This document shows positions 31,703 through 41,161 of a stretch of DNA of 64,000 nucleotides, piece after piece. The stretch comes from Saccharibacillus sacchari DSM 19268 (GTDB lineage Bacteria > Bacillota > Bacilli > Paenibacillales > Paenibacillaceae). Position numbers and translations under genes: made by a program. The first letter of the stretch is position 1; each line of letters begins with the position of its first letter. The stretch is from assembly GCF_000585395.1 (NCBI RefSeq), contig NZ_KK073875.1, forward strand, positions 4,766,298-4,830,297. Reading direction: 5' to 3'. The notes beneath the pieces are model-generated. The model worked only from the letters and a program-made list of their open reading frames with translations. It was not told the DNA's origin and ran no database searches.

Positions 31703-34102
31703 TCAGTTGAGCGGAGCTGCATCGCTTTCCGGCGCGGGATCGGCCGGGACAACGGTTCCGCCGTCGATTACCGGATCGCTGATTTCGGTCTCCGCGCTTT
31801 CTTCGACAGGCTCGTCGGCCACGGCTTCCCCGCCAACAGACACGTCTTCGGATTCGGTGTCTTCCGTACCTGTTATCGTCGTTTTCGCCGACTTTAGCGT
31901 CAGGACCACGATCCGATTGCCTTCGGCATTTTGGGTCAATCTTTGTTCGGAAACGAACCCTGAACCTTTTGTGCTGATCGATACATTCAACAAAGTCAAA
32001 ATATCGACGGCATCCCGAAGCGACAATCCGGTCAGGTCAGGCACGCTCATTTCGTCTTTGTCTTCCGTGAGCAGATAAATTTTTTGTCCGGCATACATCG
32101 CGCTTCCCGCGGAAGGATACTGTTCAAGCACGGTCGCGCCTGCCCCTACCTGCTCGTAAGCAACGCCTTCGTCGAGCAGTTTCGACTTCGCGTCTTCAAG
32201 CTTCATTTCCAACAAATTCGGAGCCGTGACTTTGAGCAGCGTTTCTCCGGTTTCGGCATTTTCGCTTTGGCTTTGAATTTCCGTGTCGGAAAACTGTTTG
32301 GCGACGCCCATATATTCAAGCGTTTGGGACAAAATTTCTTTTGCGATCGGCGCAGCGATCCTGCCGCCGCTCGCGTTCGGATCTTCCGGTTCGTCCAACA
32401 TAACGAAGATCGCCACTTTGGGATCGTCCGCCGGAGCGTAGCCGATAAAAGAAACGGCCGAGCGCGTTTTGTCGTAAGCGTTACCCGAAGCGTCGACGGT
32501 ACCCGTTTTTTCGGCAGTACCCGTTTTGCCCGCTACGCGGTAGCCGGGGATGTAGGCGTTGCGTCCCGTACCGATGTCTTGGTCCGACACGACTTGTTCC
32601 AGATAACCGCTAACGGCTTTTGCCGTTTCGGGCGTAATCACGTCGCGAACTTTTTCGACTTCGTTACGTTTGATCACTTCGCCCGTTTGCGGATTGCTTT
32701 CCGATTTGACGATATGAGGCTTCAATAATTTGCCGCCGTTGGCTACCGCGGAAATCGCCGCGATCTGCTGAATCGGGGTTACGGCCACGTTGTGTCCGAA
32801 CGTGATCGCAGCCTGATCGATCAACGGACTTTTTTCGGTTACGTTCATGGTACCTTTGAGTTCGCCGGGCAATTCGATTCCGGTCGGCTCGCCGAATCCG
32901 AAATTTTTGATGTATTCGGTCAGTTTGCTCGTTCCGACCATTTCCATCCCCAGTTTGACGAACGCCACGTTACTTGAATGCTTGACGCCTTTCAAATAAG
33001 AAATGGTTCCCCAATTCCGGCTGACGTCATGCACCGTCTGCCTGCCGATTTGAATAGCGCCCGATTGGTACTCGGCATTGGGATTGAATTTTCCTTCTTG
33101 CACCGCTGCGGACAGCGTCACGATCTTGAACGTGGAACCCGGTTCGTATTGTCCGGTAACGGACAAATTATTAAAATCTTCAAGCGCCTTTACGCCGGAA
33201 TATTCGTTCGGATCGAACGTCGGCATATTCACCATCGCCAAAATGTCCATCGTATTGGGATCGGCCACGATAATGGAAGCACTTTTCGGCTTATACTGCT
33301 CGAATGCCTTTTTCGCCGCTTGCTCCGCATAATACTGAATGGTGCTGTCGATGGTCAGCTGGATCGAAGTGCCGTCTTTCGGTGCCACGACCTCGCTGCT
33401 GCCTTCGGGCAGTTCGACTCCTTTGGCGTCTCTTTGGTAAGCGATCCTGCCGTCCTCGCCTTTCAACTGGTCTTCAAAATAGGACTCGATGCCGTACTTC
33501 GGATTTCCGTCGTTATCGACGAAGCCGAGCACGTTGGCCGCCAGCGTATGCTGGGGATAGAAACGCTTGATCTGATCATCGAACACGATGCCGATGTCTG
33601 TCGTTTCGCTCAGTTCCTTTTCTTTTCGAACCGCGGCGATCTCCGTTTCGATCTCCGCTTTAAGATCGCCGTCGATCTTCCAGCCTTGCGGACGAACCTC
33701 GACCCAGACGCTGGGATCGCCTTTTTTGTAGGTGCCCGACTCGCTATCCTTTTCGTAAGTGCGGGAAACCATCTCCCGCAGCTTGTCCTCGGACACGCCC
33801 AACTTATTGTGCAGGATTCTCACGACATCATCCGCGGTTCCCCGCTTGCCGATAATATTGGGCTCCACGACGACGGAATAAGCCGGCGAGTCTACCGCTA
33901 GTTCTTTGCCGTTGCGATCCGTGATGGCGCCGCGCTCCGAACGCAGAATCTTGGAAGCGGACCATTGCTTTACGGCTTCGTCATGCCAAAAATCCCCTTG
34001 AACGATCTGAAGGAAGAAAATCCTCCCGACAAGAACGAGAAAAAAGAGGGTAATCCCCCCTCCGATTAAAAGCGTTCGCATTCTTACTCTTTTTGTCAGC
34101 AT
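31703..34102 (-). CDS. pbpB: Class B penicillin-binding protein with two PASTA domains (Pbp2B type)
   Basis: Septal transpeptidase (799 aa) anchored by one TM helix (about 9-30). A dimerisation domain and transpeptidase domain follow, with catalytic motifs STFK (near residue 323), SSN (near 377) and KTGTAEK (near 525). Two PASTA repeats follow (about 610-665 and 670-730), then an acidic low-complexity tail (ESEDVSVGGEAVADEPVEES). Two PASTA domains fit vegetative Pbp2B; B. subtilis SpoVD has one. Only one such PBP gene lies here, so spoVD is missing. Confidence 0.94.
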   Translation of the reverse strand: MLTKRVRMRTLLIGGGITLFFLVLVGRIFFLQIVQGDFWHDEAVKQWSASKILRSERGAITDRNGKELAVDSPAYSVVVEPNIIGKRGTADDVVRILHNKLGVSEDKLREMVSRTYEKDSESGTYKKGDPSVWVEVRPQGWKIDGDLKAEIETEIAAVRKEKELSETTDIGIVFDDQIKRFYPQHTLAANVLGFVDNDGNPKYGIESYFEDQLKGEDGRIAYQRDAKGVELPEGSSEVVAPKDGTSIQLTIDSTIQYYAEQAAKKAFEQYKPKSASIIVADPNTMDILAMVNMPTFDPNEYSGVKALEDFNNLSVTGQYEPGSTFKIVTLSAAVQEGKFNPNAEYQSGAIQIGRQTVHDVSRNWGTISYLKGVKHSSNVAFVKLGMEMVGTSKLTEYIKNFGFGEPTGIELPGELKGTMNVTEKSPLIDQAAITFGHNVAVTPIQQIAAISAVANGGKLLKPHIVKSESNPQTGEVIKRNEVEKVRDVITPETAKAVSGYLEQVVSDQDIGTGRNAYIPGYRVAGKTGTAEKTGTVDASGNAYDKTRSAVSFIGYAPADDPKVAIFVMLDEPEDPNASGGRIAAPIAKEILSQTLEYMGVAKQFSDTEIQSQSENAETGETLLKVTAPNLLEMKLEDAKSKLLDEGVAYEQVGAGATVLEQYPSAGSAMYAGQKIYLLTEDKDEMSVPDLTGLSLRDAVDILTLLNVSISTKGSGFVSEQRLTQNAEGNRIVVLTLKSAKTTITGTEDTESEDVSVGGEAVADEPVEESAETEISDPVIDGGTVVPADPAPESDAAPLN

Positions 34103-34183
34103 GGCGATAGAACCTCCTGCTTGCTTCGATCAACGCTTTCGCGCGGGGCCAGGCGCTTTTCGGCGCCACGGCCTCTTTCGTTA

Positions 34184-34594
34184 CTAATTATTCGCGTCTG
34201 CTGCCGGTGTTTGCGATCCCTCGCCGCTGTTACGCTCGACGAAGATCGGCTCGTGTTCCGTTGCTTGAACAAGACCCAAAGCCAGTGCTTTCGGTACGAT
34301 ATCCTGACGCAGTTCCTGCTGGTCCCGCTGCGCCTGAGCGATATCCTTATTAATCTGATTCGTCTGGCTTTGAACCGACGCGATCTGATGATTCAGGTCA
34401 TAGATATGTACGTATCGCCATGCCACAATACTGCACAAGACGACAGCGACCAATACACTGGTCAGATAAAGCATCTTTTCCCGCATCGGGAGTTCGACCC
34501 GGCGGGTCACTACCGTTGTCTTTTGCCGGTACTGCTGTGAAGATTGCTGCTTCTCCCGTTCCCGGATCGCCAGATTTCCGCGTGTCTGTGCCAT
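34184..34594 (-). CDS. ftsL: FtsL divisome protein
   Basis: Small bitopic protein (136 aa). A basic cytoplasmic tail is followed by a TM helix (about 41-62) and an extracellular coiled coil (IASVQSQTNQINKDIAQAQR). It is assigned by topology and its invariant place between rsmH and the PBP gene, since FtsL sequences diverge fast. The extra C-terminal tail after residue 115 is low complexity. Confidence 0.88.
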   Translation of the reverse strand: MAQTRGNLAIREREKQQSSQQYRQKTTVVTRRVELPMREKMLYLTSVLVAVVLCSIVAWRYVHIYDLNHQIASVQSQTNQINKDIAQAQRDQQELRQDIVPKALALGLVQATEHEPIFVERNSGEGSQTPAADANN

Positions 34595-34625
34595 TGATCA
34601 ATCTCCTCATTTTGGAAGTCAGTTT

Positions 34626-35582
34626 TTATTTCGTTTTTTCAGCCACTCTAAGTTTGGCCGAACGCGCTCTTGGGTTCTGCTCGATTTCTTCATCCGTAGG
34701 CAAAGCCGGCTTACGGTTGATTAATTTGATGCTATTTGGTCCTTCGTACACTTCGACCGGAAATCCGGGAGGAGCGACGTTTTTACCCGTGTAGCCTAAC
34801 AAAATCTGTTTACAGATTCTGTCTTCGAGCGAATGGAAGGTAATGACGCTCACTCGCCCGCCTTTTGCCAAACATTTTACCGAAGCATGCAGCGCGTCTT
34901 CAAAAGCAGACAATTCATCGTTGACTGCAATACGCAAAGCCTGGAAGCTGCGCTTGGCCGGGTGGCCGCCCGTTCTTCTTGCCGCGGCCGGAATGCCTTC
35001 TTTGATAATCTCTGCAAGTTCCGTCGTGGTCTCGATGGGTTGTTTCGCTCGATGCTGCCCGATCTTTCCCGCAATGCGACGCGAGAACTTCTCTTCGCCG
35101 TACCGGTACAAAATACGCGCGATATCTTCCTCCGACCATTCGTTCACGATGATTTTCGCGGTCAACTCGGAAGAACGATCCATTCGCATATCGAGCGGCG
35201 CCTCGTGATTATAGCTGAATCCTCGAGATGCTTCGTCAAATTGAGGCGAAGAAACACCAAGGTCAAACAAAAAACCGTCGACTTGCGGATTGCCTTCCCC
35301 GTCAAGCGGCACGCCTGCTTTCTTCAGCGCAACCTCCAATTCCCGGAAGTTGGTCTTGACCAACGTCACCACGTCTTCGTACGCCGCAAGCTTCTCGCGT
35401 GCGTTATCGAGTGCCCAATCGTCTTGATCCAATGCGATCAGACGACCGCCTTCTCCCAGTTGCGACGCAATCAATGCGCTGTGTCCGGCTCCGCCGAGCG
35501 TGCAGTCCACGTAAATGCCGTCCGGCTTAATGTTAAGCCCTGCGACCGCTTCTTCCTTTAGTACCGTGATGTGATGAAACAA
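34626..35582 (-). CDS. rsmH: RsmH, 16S rRNA m4C1402 methyltransferase
   Basis: Cytosolic SAM-dependent methyltransferase (318 aa). Motifs include [10 protein letters not shown] (SAM loop), [10 protein letters not shown] and [14 protein letters not shown]. The start is TTG with GGGGGA eight bases upstream (product [13 protein letters not shown]). It is second in the dcw cluster. Confidence 0.97.
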   Translation of the reverse strand: MFHHITVLKEEAVAGLNIKPDGIYVDCTLGGAGHSALIASQLGEGGRLIALDQDDWALDNAREKLAAYEDVVTLVKTNFRELEVALKKAGVPLDGEGNPQVDGFLFDLGVSSPQFDEASRGFSYNHEAPLDMRMDRSSELTAKIIVNEWSEEDIARILYRYGEEKFSRRIAGKIGQHRAKQPIETTTELAEIIKEGIPAAARRTGGHPAKRSFQALRIAVNDELSAFEDALHASVKCLAKGGRVSVITFHSLEDRICKQILLGYTGKNVAPPGFPVEVYEGPNSIKLINRKPALPTDEEIEQNPRARSAKLRVAEKTK

Positions 35583-35629
35583 TTTCGTATCCCCCAGACG
35601 TACGCTGTCGAATTAATAAGTCGTTCCTT

Positions 35630-36067
35630 TTAAAAGTCAATATCGAAATCGGACAGCTTCTCCGCAATGTCGCCAAAAGACTCTTCGGACTGTTTGTAGT
35701 ACCGGTCCCAGTTGTCTCGGCTCCAAATCTCCACCCGACTGCCTGCGCCGATCACGACGCATTCTTTATCCAATTGCGCGTATTCGCGCAAATTGGCGGG
35801 TAAATTTGCTCTTCCCTGCTTATCCCATTCGCACTCTGCCGCACCCGAGAAAAAAAACCGGGTAAACGCTCTGGCATCGGACTTCATAAGGGGCAGGTTG
35901 TTCAGCTTGCGTTCGAGAAGTTCCCATTCCTGCTCGGAGTAAACAAAAAGACACTGGTCCAGTCCGCGCGTAACGATGCAGGCTGTTCCGAGTTTGTCGC
36001 GGAATTTGGCCGGCATAATCATCCGTCCTTTGTCGTCGATGTTATGCTTGTATTCCCCCATAAACAC
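35630..36067 (-). CDS. mraZ: MraZ, dcw-cluster transcriptional regulator
   Basis: DNA-binding regulator (145 aa) with two AbrB-like SpoVT swapped-hairpin halves; [16 protein letters not shown] and [15 protein letters not shown] are the two copies. It binds repeats ahead of its own gene and usually represses the dcw cluster. The start is placed at GTG 36067, giving the conserved [21 protein letters not shown] is eleven bases upstream. The ATG two codons on is the alternative. Confidence 0.94.
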   Translation of the reverse strand: MFMGEYKHNIDDKGRMIMPAKFRDKLGTACIVTRGLDQCLFVYSEQEWELLERKLNNLPLMKSDARAFTRFFFSGAAECEWDKQGRANLPANLREYAQLDKECVVIGAGSRVEIWSRDNWDRYYKQSEESFGDIAEKLSDFDIDF

Positions 36068-36069
36068 CG

Positions 36070-36122
36070 TTCGACCCACTCCTCGCCTTTTTCCCTCCAC
36101 TTCATACCACTTTCCACCACCT
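36070..36122 (-). promoter_or_regulatory. MraZ-box repeats (operator)
   Basis: On the minus strand, GTGG-centred decamers follow each other in phase: TAGGTGGTGG, AAAGTGGTAT (36104-36113), GAAGTGGAGG (36094-36103), then degenerate GAAAAAGGCG and AGGAGTGGGT. AAAGTG-type repeats every 10 bases are the known MraZ operator form. They lie in the 5' leader just after the promoter. Confidence 0.7.
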
Positions 36123-36124
36123 AC

Positions 36125-36153
36125 AGCATAATAGATTCGACGAGCAAAATCAA
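36125..36153 (-). promoter_or_regulatory. Sigma-A promoter of the dcw cluster
   Basis: TTGATT (36148-36153), 17 bases, TATGCT (36125-36130) on the minus strand, with a start near 36118 beside the MraZ boxes. Confidence 0.65.
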
Positions 36154-36273
36154 AGTCCTTCCGCAAATTTCACGATTTTTCGCCGAATTTGACGTTTTTT
36201 TCGTACTCATTCTCCTTTTTTCACAAAAAAAGGCCGTTACTCCCTATTTGCGCGGGAATAACAGCTTCTTCGC

Positions 36274-37902
36274 TTACACTTCAATAATTCGATGCCCGCC
36301 TGTCAGATCGGGCTCCACGCTCATCAGCGTGTCGATCCAATCCAAACCATAGCGGTTCAGCACATAAAAGACGGTGTATACACGCTCCTGCGGACGATCC
36401 AGCGGGAATAACGTTTTGTACATCCGATCCCATCTGCGCAGCTCCGCTTCGTTTTGCCGGGCGATGGTCTGTTTGGTTTTGGTCTGCAAAAAAGCAATTT
36501 GGTCAACGATCTTCGCCTGGTTTTTCTCACCCAGACTCGATAGACCGGGTTGAAGCTCACCTAAGCGTCCAATCAACGGTGCATATAACCGTTCAAATTC
36601 GGCTTTTACCTGTTCAAACATTTCGTCCATGCCCAGCTTATCCTGCTCGGCCAGCCAAGTTTCTTTCCGAGATTCAAAACGCTCCATGACATCCTCGAAA
36701 GTCAAAGAGTACTGCTGCATATGCTTCTTCGTCACCGAATCAAGCAGCGTAAACGACATCCGCGGCAGCAAGATCGGCATTTGCATGCCTGCGACCTCGA
36801 ATCCGTCCTTCGTGCCTGCCCAGTACGCGATCTCGCCCAGTCCCAAAACCGCTTGAAGCACCGGGAACAAATAATCCTGCATCAACGGGCGGGTCAAGAC
36901 GTTATTGCTGAATCGCTCGGGACATCGATCCAATAGATCGAGCAATTCTTCTTTGGTGAAAATGACCGCGCCTCGCCGATCCATGAATTTTCCGTCCTGC
37001 TTGTACAACAACAGGCGCTGGCCTTCATGAATATAAAACAGGTTCGCTGCACCTTCTACGGCTTGAGCCTGTTGTTCGTAACCAACCTCTTCTATTCGTG
37101 CGGCGGCAGTCAGATAAGCCTGTTCAAATTCGTCGCTGCGCTCAATCAACTGCTTGAACATCGGACGTTCGATTTTACGCAGTGCCGGATCGGCAGAATC
37201 AACCAGCACGAGACCATAACGACCGAATAAACGGCCCACTAATCTGGCAAACCCTTCGCTCAAGTTTAACGCCTCTGCAAGTTCATGACGCAAAAGCTCT
37301 AAAATCTCTGTTTTGAATTCCGAGTCTGCCAGTACATGCTCAAGCTCCGTAACGGCTTCTTCCCATTTTTCTTTCGGAACCGCAATCTGGCTGACCGAAG
37401 ATTTCCCGTCATGCCAAGATTCCATGCGCAATCTGCGTACTTCAAGATCCGAAGTCAACACGTAAGTATGATCGGCTTCGTCCCAATCATGATCTTCGCC
37501 GGCAATCCAAAATACCGGCACAACCTCACGACCGAGCTTTTGCGAAGCCATGCGGGCAGCATGGACAATCGTCGCCGCCTTATATACAACAAGCAGTGAA
37601 CCGGTAAACAATCCGCTCTGCTGCCCGCCTACGACGACGAGCGACTGCTCGTCTTTTAATTTCTTCAACGACATACGTACAGCCGGATCATCGTTATATG
37701 TCGCGTTGTAAGACGTCAATACTTCCACTAGCGCGTTACGGTCAACACGCGGACGATGAGCGGCATCCAGCCATTCAGCGCGACGCTGAAGCGATTGATC
37801 GCTTTGCAAATCGTATTCGTATAATTCATGTGCATGTTGCCCACGCACGTAATCTTCTCCCAAGGCCGAACCCTTGCGAAGCGCCTGCGGAATGACATTC
37901 AT
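36274..37902 (-). CDS. bshC: BshC, bacillithiol synthase (cysteine-adding enzyme)
   Basis: Cytosolic enzyme (542 aa) adding cysteine to GlcN-malate in the last step of bacillithiol synthesis. VVVGGQQSGLFTGSLLVVYKA-like and FWIAGEDHDWDEADH segments mark the HUP-type ligase domain; a long coiled-coil domain follows (about 390-480). It sits upstream of mraZ as B. subtilis yllA does. Confidence 0.96.
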   Translation of the reverse strand: MNVIPQALRKGSALGEDYVRGQHAHELYEYDLQSDQSLQRRAEWLDAAHRPRVDRNALVEVLTSYNATYNDDPAVRMSLKKLKDEQSLVVVGGQQSGLFTGSLLVVYKAATIVHAARMASQKLGREVVPVFWIAGEDHDWDEADHTYVLTSDLEVRRLRMESWHDGKSSVSQIAVPKEKWEEAVTELEHVLADSEFKTEILELLRHELAEALNLSEGFARLVGRLFGRYGLVLVDSADPALRKIERPMFKQLIERSDEFEQAYLTAAARIEEVGYEQQAQAVEGAANLFYIHEGQRLLLYKQDGKFMDRRGAVIFTKEELLDLLDRCPERFSNNVLTRPLMQDYLFPVLQAVLGLGEIAYWAGTKDGFEVAGMQMPILLPRMSFTLLDSVTKKHMQQYSLTFEDVMERFESRKETWLAEQDKLGMDEMFEQVKAEFERLYAPLIGRLGELQPGLSSLGEKNQAKIVDQIAFLQTKTKQTIARQNEAELRRWDRMYKTLFPLDRPQERVYTVFYVLNRYGLDWIDTLMSVEPDLTGGHRIIEV

Positions 37903-38020
37903 GTCTGGCCTTGCCTCCTGTCTGCAATCTGCTTAAACCCTTCTTGATTGTACCCAATCGTTCCCAAGTCGTCAAAATAACTTTCATCCTTTTCGGAAGA
38001 AAGTTATTTTTCATAAGAAA

Positions 38021-38066
38021 AAGAAAACACCGCCCTTCCGAACGGCATCCGTTCGAAAGGGCGGTG
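38021..38066 (-). terminator. Terminator of the opp operon
   Basis: 18-bp stem with one mismatch (38028-38045 with 38049-38066, loop of three) followed on the minus strand by TTTTCTTTTTC. Very strong; it lies 25 bases after the oppF stop. Confidence 0.92.
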
Positions 38067-38090
38067 GAACTTGCTTAACTCAAAACGAAC

Positions 38091-39014
38091 TTAGTGAGGC
38101 ATAGCCACCCAGTGTCCCGGCGAAACTTCGACCAGCGACGTTTCTTCGGTTTTTTCATCGGCCGAACGAATCGGACCGCCGCCTTCGGCGGACATCAAGA
38201 TACGCTTTCTTTGCGATTCGACTTCCGGGTCCGGAACCGGAATCGCAGACAACAGCGACTTGGTGTATGGGTGGATCGGATTGCTGTACAGTTCTTCACT
38301 GTCCGCCAATTCGACCATTTTGCCCAGGTACATCACGGCTACGCGGTCACTGATATGCTTAACCATCGACAGATCGTGCGCGATGAACAGATAGGTCAGG
38401 CCAAGACGGTCTTGCAGTTCCTGCAACAAGTTAACAACCTGTGCTTGAATAGATACGTCGAGAGCCGAGATCGGCTCATCGCAGATGATGAATTTAGGGT
38501 TAACCGCCAAAGCGCGGGCAATCCCGATCCGTTGACGTTGTCCGCCCGAGAACTCGTGCGGATAACGCGTTGCGTGATCCGTATTCAGGCCTACCAAGTC
38601 AAGCAATTCTTCGATGCGCTTTTTGCGCTCGCCCGAGCTGCCTGCCATCTTATGAATATCCAATGCTTCGCCGATGATATCCGATACCGTGAAGCGCGGA
38701 TTGAGCGAAGCGTAAGGATCTTGAAAGATCATTTGCATATCGCGACGCATCGCTTTCATTTTACCCGGAGATAGCTTGTAAATATCCGTACCGTTAAAAC
38801 GAACGCTGCCTCCAGTCGGTTCATACAACCGAAGAATGGTACGTCCGGCTGTCGATTTGCCGCAACCGGATTCGCCTACCATTCCAAGCGTCTCGCCTTC
38901 GCGAATAAAGAAGTTTAGGTTATCGACCGCTTTGAGCACTTTGCCGCCGCCTACGTTAAAATACTTTTTGAGTCCTTCAACTTCAATCAGATTCTTTCCT
39001 GTCATAGCTCCCAT
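38091..39014 (-). CDS. oppF: Oligopeptide ABC transporter ATP-binding protein OppF
   Basis: ABC ATPase (307 aa) powering peptide import. Walker A GESGCGKST is near residue 44, the signature is FSGGQRQRIGIARAL, and Walker B is FIICDEPISALD. The C-terminal oligopeptide/dipeptide extension (NPIHPYTKSLLSAIPVPDPE) marks the Opp/Dpp subfamily, and the sequence best fits OppF. The usual partner OppD is not encoded nearby; only 33 bases separate oppF from oppC. Confidence 0.95.
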   Translation of the reverse strand: MGAMTGKNLIEVEGLKKYFNVGGGKVLKAVDNLNFFIREGETLGMVGESGCGKSTAGRTILRLYEPTGGSVRFNGTDIYKLSPGKMKAMRRDMQMIFQDPYASLNPRFTVSDIIGEALDIHKMAGSSGERKKRIEELLDLVGLNTDHATRYPHEFSGGQRQRIGIARALAVNPKFIICDEPISALDVSIQAQVVNLLQELQDRLGLTYLFIAHDLSMVKHISDRVAVMYLGKMVELADSEELYSNPIHPYTKSLLSAIPVPDPEVESQRKRILMSAEGGGPIRSADEKTEETSLVEVSPGHWVAMPH

Positions 39015-39047
39015 GGCTGACGCCTCCTTCTTTATAAAATCTGCGAA

Positions 39048-40013
39048 TTATTTGTTTTTAAGCGACGGATCCAGTGCATCTCGCAGTCCGTCTCCCAGCA
39101 AGTTGAACGCCAGCATGATTACGCTGATCAGAACCGCAGGGAACAACATCCGCCAAGGATAGTACATCCAGCCTGTCAGAGCGTTTTCGACCATCGAACC
39201 GAGGGACGAGATCGGCGCTTGTACGCCCAGGCCGAGGAAGCTCAAGAAAGACTCCGCGAAGATCGCGTTCGGAACCGACAAAGTCAACGTAACGATGATC
39301 GGACCGCTCGCATTCGGCAACAGGTGACGGAACAACAGTCTGCCTGTGCCTGCGCCCATCGAACGGGAAGCCAAAACATATTCGCGGCTTTTCAGTTTCA
39401 TGATTTCGCCGCGAACGATCCAGGACATGTTAATCCAGCCCGTAATCGTCAATGCCAGGATGATCGTACCCAAGCTCGGCTCAAATACAACCAGCAGCAG
39501 GATCGTAACGAGCAGGTAAGGAATTGCGTACAGAACTTCGGAGAACTTGTTCATGATTGTGTCGACACGGCCGCCGAAGTAACCCATGATTCCGCCGTAG
39601 ATAACCCCGATCAACAAGTCGATCAGCGCCGCAGCGACGCCGACGATCAAGGAAATTCGAGCACCGGACCATGTCCGCACGAACATGTCGCGACCCAAAT
39701 CGTCCGTACCGAACCAGTGCAGAGCCGACGGTTTTTGGTTGGTTGCCATCAGATCGTTCGTTTGGTAATCATAACCGTGTACCCAGTAAGCCACATAAGG
39801 CCCCAAGATTGATGCGATGATAATTACCACTAATGCTACGAGACCGGTCATCGCGACTTTGTTGCGACGAAGACGTTCCCAAGTATCGCGCCAAGCTGTT
39901 AAGCTTTCGCGTTTAATGACTTCAGATTCGCGTTCATTAATATTAACAGGCTCGAAGTCAGCCGCCGTGACAGCGGGAAGAGACTGCTTGTTTGTGATGT
40001 TGTCATTCGCCAC
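39048..40013 (-). CDS. oppC: Oligopeptide ABC transporter permease OppC
   Basis: Inner permease (321 aa) with a hydrophilic N-terminal tail, one TM helix at about 52-74, then the BPD_transp_1 core with five more helices. The coupling-loop motif is ASRSMGAGTGRLLFRHLLPN. The GTDDLGRDMFVR motif is typical of the OppC/DppC group. Confidence 0.96.
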   Translation of the reverse strand: MANDNITNKQSLPAVTAADFEPVNINERESEVIKRESLTAWRDTWERLRRNKVAMTGLVALVVIIIASILGPYVAYWVHGYDYQTNDLMATNQKPSALHWFGTDDLGRDMFVRTWSGARISLIVGVAAALIDLLIGVIYGGIMGYFGGRVDTIMNKFSEVLYAIPYLLVTILLLVVFEPSLGTIILALTITGWINMSWIVRGEIMKLKSREYVLASRSMGAGTGRLLFRHLLPNASGPIIVTLTLSVPNAIFAESFLSFLGLGVQAPISSLGSMVENALTGWMYYPWRMLFPAVLISVIMLAFNLLGDGLRDALDPSLKNK

Positions 40014-40017
40014 TTGC

Positions 40018-40950
40018 TTAGCCCTCCTTGCCCGATGTCAGTTTGATTCGAGGATCGACGAGTACGTAAACGATATCGGTAATGAAGCGCGCAGCCATCA
40101 AAATGATACCGTAGAAGAGCGTAATGCCCATAATCAAGGTATAGTCGCGGTTAGTGATACTGTCGACAAACACCTTACCGATACCGCCGATACCGAAGAT
40201 CCGTTCCACAACGACAGAACCCGTAACAACGTTAGCCGTCATCGGTCCGACGTAAGTCACGACAGGCAGGATACCGTTACGAATAACGTGCTTCCAAAGA
40301 ATGGCCGGCCATTTCAGGCCTTTGGCTTTAGCCGTTTTGATATAGTCGGCATTCAAAACTTCCAGCATGCTCGAACGTGTCAAACGCGCGATATACGCAA
40401 TCGGACCTGCGGACAAGGCCATGACCGGAAGCACATATCCAAGTAATGATTTCGTTCCCGTAATCGGGAATAAGCCCAATTTCAAACCAAACGTGTATTG
40501 CAGCAGTGACGCGAGCACGAAACTCGGTACCGCGATGCCTATGACGGCGACTACCATGACTAAACTGTCGATAAATTTCCTATGATATAACGCGGCAAGC
40601 AAGCCTAGAGCCACACCAACGATCGTCGATACGACAACGGCAATAAGACCCAAACGAAGCGAAACACCGAAGGTTTGACCGATGATGTTACCGACTTCTT
40701 GATTGAGTTTTTTCATCGAGATCCCCAAATCACCCTGTACGATATTACCAAGGTAATTCACATACTGGGTCATCAGAGGCTTATCGAGGCCATACTGTGC
40801 TTCGAGTCGTGCTCGGATTGGAGCGGGTACTTCTTTTTCGGACATAAACGGATCGCCCGGAATTGCTTTCATCAAGAAAAACGTCGCCGTAATCAAAATA
40901 AATAGCGAAAGCAACGTGTATAGAAGCTTGCTGGTTACGTAGCGTGCCAT
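40018..40950 (-). CDS. oppB: Oligopeptide ABC transporter permease OppB
   Basis: Permease (310 aa) with an N-terminal TM helix (residues 9-29) and five further helices. The coupling loop is KTAKAKGLKWPAILWKHVIRN. It pairs with OppC to form the channel and is four bases upstream of oppC. Confidence 0.96.
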   Translation of the reverse strand: MARYVTSKLLYTLLSLFILITATFFLMKAIPGDPFMSEKEVPAPIRARLEAQYGLDKPLMTQYVNYLGNIVQGDLGISMKKLNQEVGNIIGQTFGVSLRLGLIAVVVSTIVGVALGLLAALYHRKFIDSLVMVVAVIGIAVPSFVLASLLQYTFGLKLGLFPITGTKSLLGYVLPVMALSAGPIAYIARLTRSSMLEVLNADYIKTAKAKGLKWPAILWKHVIRNGILPVVTYVGPMTANVVTGSVVVERIFGIGGIGKVFVDSITNRDYTLIMGITLFYGIILMAARFITDIVYVLVDPRIKLTSGKEG

Positions 40951-41078
40951 CTGCGAACCTCTCCTCCTTAATTCATTCTGCTTAATAGTAACCTACCTGA
41001 TTTATAATTGCACATTCATTATTTTCAACCCTATTTACTGGTTAAGCAAGAGCAAAAATGGAAGTTTGACGAACATGC

Positions 41079-41119
41079 AAAAAAATCGGGATATATATGT
41101 TTTTCCATATATACCCCGA
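41079..41119 (-). terminator. Leaky terminator between oppA and oppB
   Basis: 14-bp stem with one mismatch (41086-41099 with 41106-41119) followed on the minus strand by seven Us. It should cut most transcripts after oppA, giving more binding protein than permease. Confidence 0.85.
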
Positions 41120-41161
41120 GCTGTTATTAACTTGGGTCGTGCCAATCAGACTTTGGAAGTC

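Noticed and set aside
39015..39047. Remnant of oppD between oppF and oppC
   Set aside because: Only 33 bases, taken up by the oppF Shine-Dalgarno; no coding remnant.
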